A DNA stretch of 64,000 bases from Marinilongibacter aquaticus (GCF_020149935.1 NZ_CP083757.1:3683501-3747500), one strand, 5' to 3'. Shown: positions 48,017 through 57,615, counted from the first letter of the stretch. Program-made: numbers and translations. The notes: generated by a model from the sequence alone, not told the origin.

Positions 48017-49468
48017 TTAAACTTTTTCTTTTTTGTTAGGAATCACCACGCACGGAAAGCCAAACAGGCAACGATCTCGAATCATGTGAACAACTTCGGG
48101 GGGTACATTTTCTTCCCATCCGCTTTCGCCTTTTTTGATAAGATCCAACATGTTGTCGGTTTGAACGTCCAAGTTTTTTGTATTGAAATGATAAATGTCT
48201 TCGATTTTACGATTTGCAATCAGGTATCTGAACAAATCGATCAATTTCATTGGCGGATTGAATTTCAAGCTGTTTTTCAATTCCATTCCCTGATCTTGTG
48301 TCGGGTATACGAAAAGTTTCACCTTTCGGCTGAAAAGCGTGGCGAAAGATTCCAATATCCCTCCGGGCAGGTCGGTGTAATTTTCTTCAGCGAAAATGTA
48401 TTCGAGGTTGGGATAACCCACGATTAAGCCGATTTGCCTGTCCGTGATTTTCGAAAGATAAGAGACCAATTTATAGTATTCATGATAGTTGGTGATCATT
48501 ACCGTTTGTCCGAGTGAGCACAAAATGTCCACACGGTCGAGAAAATCTTTCTCGTCGATAATGTCGCCATTCTGATCGTCTTGCAGCGATTGTAAAGTCA
48601 ATTCGCACATGACAATCACATTGTCTTTATCTACGTCGGGTTCGCGTAAATATTGCTTCACACCGTTTTCGAGCATATCCAAATGCACGTTGATGATTGG
48701 GCGGAAACGCCCACGAAGCACCACAATGTTTTTCTTATAAAGGGTATCGGTGGGCTGAAGATTTTGCCCATCAGGGCCGAAAAGTGCCACATCCGAAAAA
48801 CCGTATTTCACCAAATGCAAACTCATCAATCGGCTGTCGACCCCTTCGAATTCAGAGCCTTTAAAATGAATCATGTCGATTTGCATTTTATCGGGTGAAA
48901 GGTTGTCCATCAGAGACAACAGCAACACTTGCGGGTTTTCGAAGTAATAGAAACAACCGTAAATCAAATTCACCCCAACCACGCCCAAAGTTTGCTGTTG
49001 CAACAAATTGTCGTTTTCATGCAAGGTGACGTGAATAATGACTTCGTGGTATTCTCCGCCAGGCGTGAGTTGGAAACGGCAGCCAATCCAACCGTGCGGG
49101 TTGTTGTTTTTATGGTAATTGAGTGCGACTACTGTATCGGCGAAAGAGAAAAAGAGTGTCTTTTGTCCTCTGCTTTCTGCCAAACGCTCGTGCAAGAGGT
49201 TGCATTCGTGGTCGAGCATACTGTTGAGACGCTCCTGGCTGACATATCTTTTCGATTTCACTTCGCCATAGATGGCATCGGAGAATGTCATGTCGTAGGC
49301 CGACATGGTTTTGGCCACCGTGCCACTGGCACCGCCAGCTTTGAAAAACTGTGCTGCCACCTCCTGGCCCGCTCCAATTTCAGCAAACGATCCGTAGATG
49401 CGTTTGTCTAGGTTGATTCGGAGTGCTTTTTGCTTCGTCGTTTGGTTTTTGTCGTGAACAACAGCCAT
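48017..49468 (-). CDS. Conserved cytoplasmic protein of unknown function
   Basis: A 483-residue protein with no signal peptide and no membrane helix. It begins with a basic segment leading into RINLDKRIYGSFAEIGAGQEVAAQFF, and SGTVAKTMSAYDMTFSDAIYG follows. These very conserved-looking blocks suggest a widespread family, but I cannot give it a function. The middle part has alternating strands and helices (VVALNYHKNNNPHGWIGCRF, VVLRGRFRPIINVH) and no nucleotide-binding loop I can trust. It is the first gene of a two-gene unit with the exported Ig-domain protein. A regulated-looking promoter with an inverted repeat stands upstream. Confidence 0.6.
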   Translation of the reverse strand: MAVVHDKNQTTKQKALRINLDKRIYGSFAEIGAGQEVAAQFFKAGGASGTVAKTMSAYDMTFSDAIYGEVKSKRYVSQERLNSMLDHECNLLHERLAESRGQKTLFFSFADTVVALNYHKNNNPHGWIGCRFQLTPGGEYHEVIIHVTLHENDNLLQQQTLGVVGVNLIYGCFYYFENPQVLLLSLMDNLSPDKMQIDMIHFKGSEFEGVDSRLMSLHLVKYGFSDVALFGPDGQNLQPTDTLYKKNIVVLRGRFRPIINVHLDMLENGVKQYLREPDVDKDNVIVMCELTLQSLQDDQNGDIIDEKDFLDRVDILCSLGQTVMITNYHEYYKLVSYLSKITDRQIGLIVGYPNLEYIFAEENYTDLPGGILESFATLFSRKVKLFVYPTQDQGMELKNSLKFNPPMKLIDLFRYLIANRKIEDIYHFNTKNLDVQTDNMLDLIKKGESGWEENVPPEVVHMIRDRCLFGFPCVVIPNKKEKV

Positions 49469-49528
49469 AAGAGCTAAGAGTATGGTTTGGATGAAATCGC
49501 ACTGATATGCAGGCCTGAAAATCAGACC

Positions 49529-49554
49529 AGTGCAAATTTAACAATATTTGCACT
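49529..49554. promoter_or_regulatory. Inverted repeat over the promoter of the unknown two-gene unit
   Basis: AGTGCAAAT (49529-49537) and ATTTGCACT (49546-49554) are exact reverse complements, 8 bases apart. One arm covers most of the -7 element, so a bound dimer would block the polymerase. A weaker hairpin (49512-49518 with 49522-49528, one mismatch) follows in the leader. Confidence 0.5.
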
Positions 49555-49561
49555 TTTTCAA
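49533..49561 (-). promoter_or_regulatory. Promoter of the unknown two-gene unit
   Basis: On the minus strand TTG (plus 49559-49561), 18 bases, then TAAATTTG (plus 49533-49540): a full match to the Bacteroidota -33/-7 pattern. The ATG is 64 bases downstream. Confidence 0.65.
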
Positions 49562-49678
49562 GTAAAATAACTTGTTAACAGTTCATTTATTGTAATCTGG
49601 AATGACCATTTGCCGACCCGAAGAGGATTGTTGTGAAATTTCAATTATTCCACGAAAAAGTGAAAAATAAGCCACTCT

Positions 49679-50125
49679 CTAGAAGGATTGAACCATTTTG
49701 AAATGGCTTTCGGCAAAGCCATTGAGCAGGTAGAATTGTTTGGCCCTTTCACGGGTTTTGTTGGTGCTCAGTTCCAGTTGATGGACATTTCGCTGTTTGC
49801 ATATTTCTATGAGTTCGTCAATCACTTTCTTGCCGATTCCTAGGCTTCTTTGGTTCGAATTGATAATCAACTCTTCCAGTTCGGCAATTTCGGCGGCATG
49901 GTGCAGCGAACGTTTGAAATGCAGGCTGCAGAATCCTACACTTTGATCGGCCCATTGCACAATGTACATCAGCCAATCGTTTGATTCCAGATTTTCGAGA
50001 AAGTTGGCTTTGAAGGGGTCTTCGGGAAGGTGCTCGTTTTCCAGTTCGCAGAGTAAAGCGTACACTTGAGCAAAATCTATGCGTTCTGCTTTGCGGAGTA
50101 CCGGAATGGTCGCGTTTTCGTTCAT
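49679..50125 (-). CDS. GNAT-family N-acetyltransferase
   Basis: A 148-residue acetyl-CoA-dependent acyltransferase. The GNAT fold is visible: LRKAERIDFAQVYALL at the start, EIAELEELIINSNQRSLGIGKKVIDELI with the CoA-binding R/Q-x-x-G-x-G/A segment, and ERAKQFYLLNGF near the end. Substrate unknown. An alternative ATG at 50149 would overlap the previous gene by 23 bases; 50125 gives a 1-base gap, so I favour it. It probably forms a two-gene unit with the exported NTF2-like protein. Confidence 0.85.
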   Translation of the reverse strand: MNENATIPVLRKAERIDFAQVYALLCELENEHLPEDPFKANFLENLESNDWLMYIVQWADQSVGFCSLHFKRSLHHAAEIAELEELIINSNQRSLGIGKKVIDELIEICKQRNVHQLELSTNKTRERAKQFYLLNGFAESHFKMVQSF

Positions 50126-50126
50126 G

Positions 50127-50597
50127 TTATTCACTTGGGCAAGGTTCATGACGCCGTGTATCGATAATGCTTACAATTTTCCATTGTTCATCCATATAGA
50201 CCAGCGTGAAAAGATTCACTCCGCAATGTACACGTCGTCGGTTTACATAAAACGTATATGGAGCCCAAGCCATCGCCATTTCGGCATCAACCTTGATCTG
50301 ATAATCGAGTATACGTTCATCGAAAACCAAACCTTCTCTTTTTTGGGTTACGGCGTGAATAAAACGCTCCACATTTTCGTCCAATACGCTTATTCGCCCA
50401 GAGCTATCGCTTTTCACTACAGTACGTAATGAGCAATTCTCGGCCAATGTCTCGCGTATTTTGGCTTCGTCTGCTGTTCGCATCCCTTCAAAAAAGCGGT
50501 CTATTGTTGAAATGATCAATTCTTCGGCCGTTTCTTGGGCAAAGAGATTGACCGACAACAGAAGGCCTATGCAGACCAGACTAAAAAATCGTACCAT
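50127..50597 (-). CDS. Exported NTF2-like (SnoaL-type) protein
   Basis: A 156-residue protein with a signal peptide (1-20, ending LFAQ) and one NTF2-like cone-shaped domain: IISTIDRFFEGMRTAD, then FIHAVTQKREGL, VDAEMAMAWAPYTFYV and VNLFTLVYMDEQWKIVSIIDTR. This is the pattern of putative lumazine-binding/SnoaL-like proteins, which carry small-molecule pockets without a common activity. It is followed directly by the GNAT gene. Confidence 0.75.
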   Translation of the reverse strand: MVRFFSLVCIGLLLSVNLFAQETAEELIISTIDRFFEGMRTADEAKIRETLAENCSLRTVVKSDSSGRISVLDENVERFIHAVTQKREGLVFDERILDYQIKVDAEMAMAWAPYTFYVNRRRVHCGVNLFTLVYMDEQWKIVSIIDTRRHEPCPSE

Positions 50598-50681
50598 GGC
50601 ACCGTATTTATTATACTAAAATACGATGAAAATGATTTTAGAAAAATGTGAAGGCGAGCTTTTGTCGCGATTGGGTGTGTA

Positions 50682-51173
50682 TTACAAAAGTGATTTTCTT
50701 TTCAAAATGCTTTCGAAAAGGCGGATATCGTTTTCGCTGTTGAACACATTGAGCGGGAAATGAAGGAATTGTCCGCGAGAAATATGCAACAAGAAACCAT
50801 CTTTTTCAGTTTTTTCCGCATTGCTGATGGTGTCCCATTTGATCACTCCGCCCTCACGTTTGTTTATTTTAACCAAAATTTGACGGCTGTCGATTTCGTA
50901 GGCAAACTTTTCGAACATTTGGGCATTCTGTTCCATCTGCGTGGCCGCATAAAACTGAGCATACCAAAAAGCCAAATAGAGTAGGCCACCCACAAAGCCC
51001 AAGATCAGGATCCACCAATTTTTGTACACGCCGGTGAAATGCAAAATAGGTCCCAAAAGCATGACAGCCAATGGAATCAACAACCAATACCAACTTTGTT
51101 TGATTCGGCGGCTGAAAGCCATTTTGACATATTTCTTTTTATCGAGTGCAAATTTTTTGGTTCTGACAATCAT
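50682..51173 (-). CDS. Small membrane protein with YcxB-like domain
   Basis: A 163-residue protein. N-terminal charged segment (IVRTKKFALDKKKYVKMAF), two membrane helices (about 30-48 and 53-72), then a cytoplasmic beta domain with SRQILVKINKREGGVIKWDTISNAEKTEKDGFLLHI. That pattern is the YcxB-like/PH-type module. Function unknown. ATG 51173 is preferred since the longer frame adds an unlikely aromatic-rich stretch. Single gene. Confidence 0.7.
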   Translation of the reverse strand: MIVRTKKFALDKKKYVKMAFSRRIKQSWYWLLIPLAVMLLGPILHFTGVYKNWWILILGFVGGLLYLAFWYAQFYAATQMEQNAQMFEKFAYEIDSRQILVKINKREGGVIKWDTISNAEKTEKDGFLLHISRGQFLHFPLNVFNSENDIRLFESILKRKSLL

Positions 51174-51330
51174 AAATGCGAGAGCTTTGTAAAATAGGAT
51201 TGCAAAAATAGAAAAGCGATTGTAGAACACAGCATGAAAATGATAGAATATTTCCAATCACCGTCGGATAAATTGCGATTAATTAGGCATTTTGTATCTG
51301 CTCTGTTGTTCTATTTTCGCTTTGGCTCAA

Positions 51331-53004
51331 TTAGAAACTGATTTCTTGCACCGAGCTGTAGCGACTGGTATAATTTTGATCATCCCAAATGCGAACCTTC
51401 CAAAATACCTTTTTATCCTTTTTCAAATCGAATTTGGCCCACTCTGCTTCATTTTTTTCGCTTTCACTGTGGCCCGAATCCCAGAGGTCTCCAATATTGT
51501 TTAAAATATTTTCTTTTGAAGAAGCGAGTAATATTTGATAAGCTTTTTGGCTTTTGGCGGTTTCGGGGAGTGCCCAAGTGAATTGAAGGACATTGTGGCT
51601 ATTTTCCAATTGTAAATTTTTAGGGGGAGCACTGTACTCATCCGTATATTGGTGTGAAAGCGTTTCGAGCTGTGCTCTCATTTTCAATTTTGTGTCTTGC
51701 CAAGAAGGCTCGGAGGCCAAATTATGGGTTTCGAGCGGGTCTTTGCTCAGGTCGTACAATTCTTCGATTGTGGGGTCATTGACATAGCGAAAGTATTTCA
51801 GTTCGCTTGTACGTGTGCCTTCGCTCGGAGGGATGGATTCGAATTCCCATAAATGTTCGACCAAAAGTGTATCTCGAGCCTGTTCCTCTGTATGCAGTAG
51901 GCTTCGGCCTTGCCAAGATTGGGGTTTCTTTATGCCTGCCAAGTCCAGAATAGTGGCGGGTACGTCGATATTCAGCACCATTTGATTGATTTTTTTGTGC
52001 TGTTTTTCTCGGGGATCATAGACAATCATGGGCACGCGAAGCGAATTGTCGTACATGAGCCATTTGCCCGCAAGCTGCCTTTCCCCCAAAAAGTAACCGT
52101 TGTCGCCCATAAGAATAATGACGGTGTTCTTGTCTAAACCCTTTTCTTTCAGTTTTGCCCTGATTTTGGCAATCTCGCGATCAATTCCCGAAATCATCCG
52201 GAAATAACCTTTCACACTGTGTTGGTACTTTTCGGGAGTGTCGAATCGCCAAGTCCAGCGTAAACGGTTGAAACCCGCCCGTACCTTTTCGGGTAAGGCT
52301 TCGAAATAGCTGTCTTCGGCCAGTTGAGGGTCGGGAATGACAATGTCTTGATAGAGGCTGTCTACATCATCTTGCCAAAAATATTGGTCAGGGGCTCCAT
52401 CGGCTGCATGTGGGGCACTGAAACTCAGCGACAAACAAAAGGGTTTTTCATTCGGGGCGTTTTCGATGAAATCCAAGGCTTGCTGACCTGTGAATCGTGT
52501 AAGGTGAACGGTGTCGGCTCCGATTGTTTTGTAGAAATAGCTCCGCTTATCGGGTTTATTGGCTCGATCGTAAAAGTCGAACGAATTGAACAAAGAATCC
52601 TTTCCGGTATATTTTACGCCAAACTTGCCGAAAAATCCAGTGTAATAGCCATTCTGTTTTAAGAGAACAGGATAGGCTCGATTCATATATTCTTGTCGCA
52701 CATCGCCCGTACTGAAATTGAAATTGTGGGTGCGTTCGTGTAAACCCGTGAAAAGAGAGGCCCTACTTGCTGCACAAATCGGTGTCGAAACGAAAGCGTT
52801 TTCGAAATAGATACCGTTTGCAGCCAATTTATCCATTTCTGGCGTTTGGATGATGGGGTTTCCGGCAAAACCAAGAGCATCCCAGCGTTGGTCGTCGGTG
52901 AGGATGAAAATGATGTTTGGCCTTTCTTTTTTGTAAGAATGACTGCATGAAAGTGCCACAAAAGAGCACAGCAGAAACACCAAATGAGTCTTTTTTCTGA
53001 ACAT
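51331..53004 (-). CDS. Sulfatase lipoprotein with C-terminal rhamnosidase-type Ig module
   Basis: A family S1 (formylglycine) sulfatase. Lipoprotein signal ends at C20; metal site starts TDDQ (36-39); the active-site motif is CAASR (C77, to be turned into formylglycine), a C-x-A-S-R variant of Cx[26 protein letters not shown] and other family blocks follow to about residue 450. Residues about 455-557 ([37 protein letters not shown]) match the Ig/Fn3 module that normally starts alpha-L-rhamnosidases. It probably acts on sulfated cell-wall or algal polysaccharide at the surface. ATG 53004 is chosen since it starts the lipoprotein signal. Confidence 0.88.
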   Translation of the reverse strand: MFRKKTHLVFLLCSFVALSCSHSYKKERPNIIFILTDDQRWDALGFAGNPIIQTPEMDKLAANGIYFENAFVSTPICAASRASLFTGLHERTHNFNFSTGDVRQEYMNRAYPVLLKQNGYYTGFFGKFGVKYTGKDSLFNSFDFYDRANKPDKRSYFYKTIGADTVHLTRFTGQQALDFIENAPNEKPFCLSLSFSAPHAADGAPDQYFWQDDVDSLYQDIVIPDPQLAEDSYFEALPEKVRAGFNRLRWTWRFDTPEKYQHSVKGYFRMISGIDREIAKIRAKLKEKGLDKNTVIILMGDNGYFLGERQLAGKWLMYDNSLRVPMIVYDPREKQHKKINQMVLNIDVPATILDLAGIKKPQSWQGRSLLHTEEQARDTLLVEHLWEFESIPPSEGTRTSELKYFRYVNDPTIEELYDLSKDPLETHNLASEPSWQDTKLKMRAQLETLSHQYTDEYSAPPKNLQLENSHNVLQFTWALPETAKSQKAYQILLASSKENILNNIGDLWDSGHSESEKNEAEWAKFDLKKDKKVFWKVRIWDDQNYTSRYSSVQEISF

Positions 53005-53031
53005 TGTCTTTGGATGGAATAGGGTATGAGC

Positions 53032-53063
53032 CGAATCTAAGGAAATGTGCCTGATAATCAAAA
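53032..53063 (-). promoter_or_regulatory. Probable promoter of the sulfatase gene
   Basis: The minus strand reads TTTTG (plus 53059-53063), 19 bases, then TAGATTCG (plus 53032-53039), one base off TAnnTTTG. The ATG is 28 bases downstream. Confidence 0.5.
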
Positions 53064-53146
53064 GGGTATTCTCTTTAAAGGTGTTCGAAATGTATCTTGA
53101 AACGGCTTTTTTTTTGTCTAAAGAAGCATTTGAAAATTTGAAATTT

Positions 53147-53154
53147 TATCTTTG
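53147..53154 (+). promoter_or_regulatory. -7 element of the phosphoribosyltransferase gene
   Basis: TATCTTTG fits TAnnTTTG exactly, 22 bases before the ATG at 53177. Spacing to the nearby TTG (53130-53132) is only 14, so the -33 box is unclear. Confidence 0.5.
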
Positions 53155-53176
53155 GTCTTGAAACACGAGTTGGTTT

Positions 53177-53695
53177 ATGGAAGATATAAAAGAGGTGGAA
53201 TTGCTTCTGGATAGCGAAAAGACTTTACAGAAGATAAAAAGGATGGCTTTCCAAATCTACGAGAATAATTTCTCTGAGAAAAAATTGGTTATCGCCGGTA
53301 TCAATGGAGAGGGTTTTTCGTTGGCCGAAAAAATTGTAGAGCACTTGCGGGTTATCACCGATAAGGAGATTTTTCTGGCGAAAATCGGTTTGGATAAAAG
53401 GGCGGAATCGCAACCTGATATCCAGATTGAATGTGATGAAATCGACACATTTAGAAAGAAAACTGTGGTGATCGTAGACGATGTGTTGAATACAGGCCGC
53501 ACGGTAGCTTATAGTTTACGCCCTTTTTTATCGATTCCTTTAAAGAAAATCCAAGTGGCGGTTTTGGTTGATCGCGATTATCTGCTTTATCCCATTCATG
53601 CCGACTATGTGGGTTATAGCCTTTCTACGACGTTGAACGACCATGTGAAAGTAGTATTAAGCGACGAAAAGGAACTGGGCGTGTATTTGTACTGA
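53177..53695 (+). CDS. Type I phosphoribosyltransferase (PyrR-like)
   Basis: A 172-residue cytoplasmic enzyme. The PRPP-binding motif VVIVDDVLNTGRT is perfect, and the N-terminal helix-strand part (LVIAGINGEGFSLAEKI) matches PyrR/HPRT-type proteins. PyrR relatives carry uracil phosphoribosyltransferase activity or bind pyr mRNA; here no pyr genes are adjacent, so I would not name it. Single gene, with 251 bases of non-coding DNA after it. Confidence 0.85.
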   Translation: MEDIKEVELLLDSEKTLQKIKRMAFQIYENNFSEKKLVIAGINGEGFSLAEKIVEHLRVITDKEIFLAKIGLDKRAESQPDIQIECDEIDTFRKKTVVIVDDVLNTGRTVAYSLRPFLSIPLKKIQVAVLVDRDYLLYPIHADYVGYSLSTTLNDHVKVVLSDEKELGVYLY

Positions 53696-53915
53696 GTGGA
53701 GATGTTCATTTGCTCAATCGCCGGAACTCCGAAAAGAAACGGTCGAGTAAGGAAAATTCCTCTGTTATTATTTAGATTGTTCCGAGCATGCCGGACCCTT
53801 TGGGAATGTGGAACCCAGAGGCCGTGACAAAAGAAGAGGCCCGTAAAATATTGCAATTGCTTTGAGAGAACAAAACGTCGCCCAAACAGTACCTTGATGG
53901 ATTTGGAAAAAGGAG

Positions 53916-53937
53916 GTGCCGAAAATTCATTCGGCAC
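53916..53937 (-). terminator. Terminator of aroC
   Basis: A perfect 8-base stem (53916-53923 with 53930-53937) lies 10 bases past the aroC stop. On the minus strand it is followed by CTCCTTTTTCC. Confidence 0.7.
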
Positions 53938-53946
53938 GCTGCATTT

Positions 53947-55023
53947 TTATAGTTTGTCTGCTCGGCTTCTTAGGTAAAAATCGACCAGTACCAATGCCGT
54001 CATGGCTTCAACAATAGGTACGGCACGGGGGAGTACACAGGGGTCGTGGCGTCCTTTGCCCGAAACCACAACCGATTCGCCGCTGCTGTTTACACTTTCT
54101 TGGTCACGCATAATGGTGGCGGTGGGTTTAAAGGCTACATTGAAATAGATGTCTTCCCCGCTGCTGATTCCGCCCAAGATTCCACCCGCATGATTGCTTT
54201 TTGTTTTTACCTTTCCTTCCTCTAGTGTAAATGGGTCGTTGTGTTCAGAGCCGAGTAGTGCGGTGCCGTCAAATCCACTGCCGTATTCAAAGCCCTTTAC
54301 GGCATTGATGCTCAACATGGCTTTCCCCATTTCGGCATGCAATTTGTCGAACGCGGGTTCGCCCCAGCCGGCAGGCACACCAGTGGCCACACACGAAATC
54401 ACACCGCCAATCGAATCGCCTTGTTTTCGAATGTCGTCAATGTAATCGAACATTTTTTGAGCCATTTCAGGATCTGGGCACCGCACCGCATTTTCAAAAC
54501 GGAGGTCGAGATTTAGTGCGGCATAATCCTTTTCGAGCTTTAGGCGGCCTACTTGTTTCACGTACGCTTTTATTTCAACGCCAATGTTTTGCAGCACAAG
54601 CTTGGCTACTGCTCCAGCGGCAACTCTTGCGGCGGTTTCACGGGCCGAGCTGCGTCCGCCACCGCGGTAATCACGAATGCCGTATTTTACATCGTAGGTA
54701 TAGTCCGCATGCGAAGGGCGGTATTTGTCGGCAATGTGGCTGTAATCTTTGCTGCGTTGATCTTCATTGAAGATGACAAGAGCAAGGGGAGTACCTGTGG
54801 TTTTCCCTTCAAATACACCCGAAAGTACCTGAAAAGAATCGCCCTCTTTCCTTTGTGTGGTGATTCTCGATTGGCCTGGTTTGCGTTTATCAAGTTCCGA
54901 TTGGATGAAGGCTTCGTCGAAATCGACACCTGCAGGACAGCCGTCTATAACCACGCCAATGGCCTTTCCGTGCGATTCGCCAAAGGTCGATATATTGAAT
55001 ATTTTTCCGTAAGTACTTCCCAT
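53947..55023 (-). CDS. aroC: Chorismate synthase
   Basis: The last enzyme of the shikimate pathway, turning EPSP to chorismate with reduced FMN. Family motifs are complete: [69 protein letters not shown] and [20 protein letters not shown]. Length (358) is typical of bacterial AroC. It follows the BatD-like gene after 18 bases on the same strand and ends at a hairpin terminator. Confidence 0.97.
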   Translation of the reverse strand: MGSTYGKIFNISTFGESHGKAIGVVIDGCPAGVDFDEAFIQSELDKRKPGQSRITTQRKEGDSFQVLSGVFEGKTTGTPLALVIFNEDQRSKDYSHIADKYRPSHADYTYDVKYGIRDYRGGGRSSARETAARVAAGAVAKLVLQNIGVEIKAYVKQVGRLKLEKDYAALNLDLRFENAVRCPDPEMAQKMFDYIDDIRKQGDSIGGVISCVATGVPAGWGEPAFDKLHAEMGKAMLSINAVKGFEYGSGFDGTALLGSEHNDPFTLEEGKVKTKSNHAGGILGGISSGEDIYFNVAFKPTATIMRDQESVNSSGESVVVSGKGRHDPCVLPRAVPIVEAMTALVLVDFYLRSRADKL

Positions 55024-55041
55024 TTTGTGGTGTTGTCTGTG

Positions 55042-56403
55042 CTATTTGCGTTTAAAATCAAAAATAAAGAGCATGCCCACGAGCATGACAAATAAAATGA
55101 CGTTGGTCAGCGTTTTCGCCATTTCTCGGAAATTCGTTTCTTCGTTGGAAATAGACTGCTCGGCCAGGTTGTCAAAGATATCGCCAGTGTTTGCGGCGTA
55201 AGTTTCGATTCTTTTTCCCGTGACATTGATGGTCTGTCCCGCTCGCAAAGTATCATAAACTCCTTTTTGCGTGTCAAAATAAACCCAATTGAAATACTCT
55301 CCCAAATCTATTTTTCCAGAGTCTTTAGGGAAAAGCTTAAAGTTGAAGGTTCGTGAGCCAAACTCACTGCCGTTTCTTTGCTTCACGGTACTGGTGGGTG
55401 GATAAAAATCCATTTTGTCGTCGTTCTGCGGTTTGGTGAAGGCCAAGGTATTGGCATTGCCAATGCCTTTGAGTTCCAAGCTGTAGTTGAGCACTTTTCC
55501 GGTTTGGACCAGCGAAAATTTGGTGAGTTCGCGTAAATCAAAATGCCCCACAGACACTTTGTTTTTCAAGGGGCTGTCAGGCAAGGGTTTCACGCCCACG
55601 GTAAAGCTTCTCGAACTGAAATTGACTTTTTCTGTTTGGGTCGAATCGCCTTCCAAAAACACGACCTTGTTCATGGGCAAAGTCAATGCCGGAAAAACGA
55701 TGTCTTCGTCTGTTAGCGGATAATACACGGCTTCGAAAAGTTTATACCGCTGATAGGCTTGTCCGCCAATTCTTGAGCTATCCCGGGCAATAGCCGAAAT
55801 GTTCACTTTGCTTTCCAAACAATTTTTGGGTTTCAATTGCCCACCGGCTTGGGCGATCCATTGGGAAAGGTTGCTAGGGAACTCCCAATTTTGCGTGTTT
55901 TGGTTCGATACATAGAAAGCCAAGTGGATATGTATACTTTCGCCCACATAGATGTTTTTTTTGTTTACAAACAAAAAAAGCAGGGCGTTTTTGGCGTCTT
56001 TGGTTTCTTGCAAAAGCTCTTCGCTGGGTTCTTCGGGATTGTGCACCGTGACCAGAAGGGCAGGGGTGCGGTAGGGTCTATCGTTTACCGCAAATTCTTG
56101 GGCTTCGAGTTGGAAATTGCCCGCTTCTTCGGCGGTATAGGGCTGGGTGATAGTATGCTGTAAAATGAATTTGCCGCCAACAGAAACCCGCTCGTGCTTT
56201 ACGGTACGCCCCTCTTTTTTGAAGTTTTCGAAATCGGGCAGCTCAGAAACTTTGTCGGATTGTGCACCGCGTACCACAATGCGAAGTTCTACTCTTTCGC
56301 CCACCTCTATTGCATTGGGTGAAAAAAAGATATTCACCTCTTGTTCTTGAGAGTAGGCCGAGAATCCCAAAATGAGAAAGAACAAAAGCCACGGTATTCG
56401 CAT
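55042..56403 (-). CDS. BatD-like exported membrane-anchored protein
   Basis: A 453-residue protein with a signal peptide (1-18) and a C-terminal membrane helix (about 430-448). Between them are Ig-like beta domains with the BatD landmarks: FFSPNAIEVGERVELRI, LPDFENF, FILQHTITQPYTAEEAGNF and PALTLPM. BatD belongs to the Bacteroides aerotolerance (oxygen tolerance) group, usually with BatA, BatB, BatC and a MoxR ATPase. Those partners are absent here, and the family name is based on sequence only. It is co-directional with aroC. Confidence 0.8.
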   Translation of the reverse strand: MRIPWLLFFLILGFSAYSQEQEVNIFFSPNAIEVGERVELRIVVRGAQSDKVSELPDFENFKKEGRTVKHERVSVGGKFILQHTITQPYTAEEAGNFQLEAQEFAVNDRPYRTPALLVTVHNPEEPSEELLQETKDAKNALLFLFVNKKNIYVGESIHIHLAFYVSNQNTQNWEFPSNLSQWIAQAGGQLKPKNCLESKVNISAIARDSSRIGGQAYQRYKLFEAVYYPLTDEDIVFPALTLPMNKVVFLEGDSTQTEKVNFSSRSFTVGVKPLPDSPLKNKVSVGHFDLRELTKFSLVQTGKVLNYSLELKGIGNANTLAFTKPQNDDKMDFYPPTSTVKQRNGSEFGSRTFNFKLFPKDSGKIDLGEYFNWVYFDTQKGVYDTLRAGQTINVTGKRIETYAANTGDIFDNLAEQSISNEETNFREMAKTLTNVILFVMLVGMLFIFDFKRK

Positions 56404-56579
56404 CCCGCAAAATTAGCGAAAGCCTCATAATAAACGACGTGGCCCGCACTAAATAATTGGCTTTGGGTGTATCGAGATTATTCTTCTTTGATAAGAAATG
56501 CGGTTTAAATGGAGCGGTTTTCATTGGATAAAGTGCACGAAATTTTATTTTTACACTCAATAAACCTGCTAATCGTCGA

Positions 56580-57611
56580 ATGAACAAAACAACTAAATTA
56601 CTCGCAATTTTAGGCTTTCTCATTTCTCCAACCTTGTTGCCTGCACAATGGAAAATCATGAAACTGGACTCGGACGCAAGTTTTCGGTCAATTGATGTGT
56701 ACAAAAAAAACAACATCTGGGCGGGTGGTTCTGCCGGCACCGTGATCCATTCATCCGATAAAGGCAAAAGCTGGACGGTCCAAACAGTAGGCGATCAAAC
56801 TTTGGATTTTCGCGGCATTGCCGTTTTGGATGGAAAAACAGTGGTGGCCGTGAGTGCGGGTTTGGCAGAGGAAGGAGCGGCTAAAGTGTTCAGGACTACC
56901 GATGCAGGTAAAAATTGGGAGCTTGTTTTCGAAACGGAAGAAAGGGGCGTGTTTTTAGATGGCGTTCATTTTACCGATAAAAGACATGGTTTTATCATTG
57001 GCGACCCTTTGAACGGTAGCCCCTATGTGCTCGAAACTTTCGATGCGGGCGAACATTGGGCAAGAATGTATCCTACGCGGTTTCCCAAGGTGGAAGAAGG
57101 CGAGGCTTCTTTTGCGGCCTCGAACAGCAACATGGAGAGCGTAGGAAAGAAAGTGTGGTATGCTTTTCAAAGCAGAATGCTGATTTCGGAAGATGAAGGC
57201 GAGAGCTGGAGATTGGTAGAAACGCGGTTTCCCAGTGGGCCAACAAGCGGTATTTTCGGCCTTTATTTTTGGAACAAAAACGAAGGTGTCTTACTCGGAG
57301 GGGATTACAAAGACGACCAAGCCGAGCAGATGAATGTTGGACGCACGACGGACAGGGGCACGAACTGGCAAATTGCAAGTGCCGAACCTCATGGCTTGAA
57401 AGAGTCGGCCTGCAGATGGCGACATTACCTTGTGGCCGTAGGCCCTTCGGGTACATCGATATCGTATAATTTAGGGAAGTCTTGGCATGCGTCGAATGAG
57501 CAGAAAGCTTTTCATGCGATAGACAATGCGGGCAAATGGTGTTTTGCGATTGGAAGTAAAGGAACTGTAGGAAAGGCGAAAGTGAAGAAACTGCTTCCGC
57601 CTTTCTATTGA
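56580..57611 (+). CDS. Exported YCF48/BNR-like beta-propeller
   Basis: A 343-residue protein with a signal peptide (1-22, ending LPAQ). It contains repeated BNR-like/YCF48-like blades (IHSSDKGKSWTVQ, FRTTDAGKNWELVF, LETFDAGEHWARM, ISEDEGESWRLVE, GRTTDRGTNWQIA, SYNLGKSWH), giving six or seven blades. Plant YCF48 helps photosystem II assembly; in this organism it more likely binds an exported protein or glycan. Sometimes labelled oxidoreductase without evidence. It converges with the ThuA-type gene; the stops are 4 bases apart. Confidence 0.82.
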   Translation: MNKTTKLLAILGFLISPTLLPAQWKIMKLDSDASFRSIDVYKKNNIWAGGSAGTVIHSSDKGKSWTVQTVGDQTLDFRGIAVLDGKTVVAVSAGLAEEGAAKVFRTTDAGKNWELVFETEERGVFLDGVHFTDKRHGFIIGDPLNGSPYVLETFDAGEHWARMYPTRFPKVEEGEASFAASNSNMESVGKKVWYAFQSRMLISEDEGESWRLVETRFPSGPTSGIFGLYFWNKNEGVLLGGDYKDDQAEQMNVGRTTDRGTNWQIASAEPHGLKESACRWRHYLVAVGPSGTSISYNLGKSWHASNEQKAFHAIDNAGKWCFAIGSKGTVGKAKVKKLLPPFY

Positions 57612-57615
57612 TTTT

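Noticed and set aside
53787-53864. Short frame coding for about 25 residues (MPDPLGMWNPEAV...) between the phosphoribosyltransferase and aroC
   Set aside because: It has an in-frame stop five codons before the ATG, no family likeness and no promoter; it could be a relic or chance frame, and I cannot support it as a gene.
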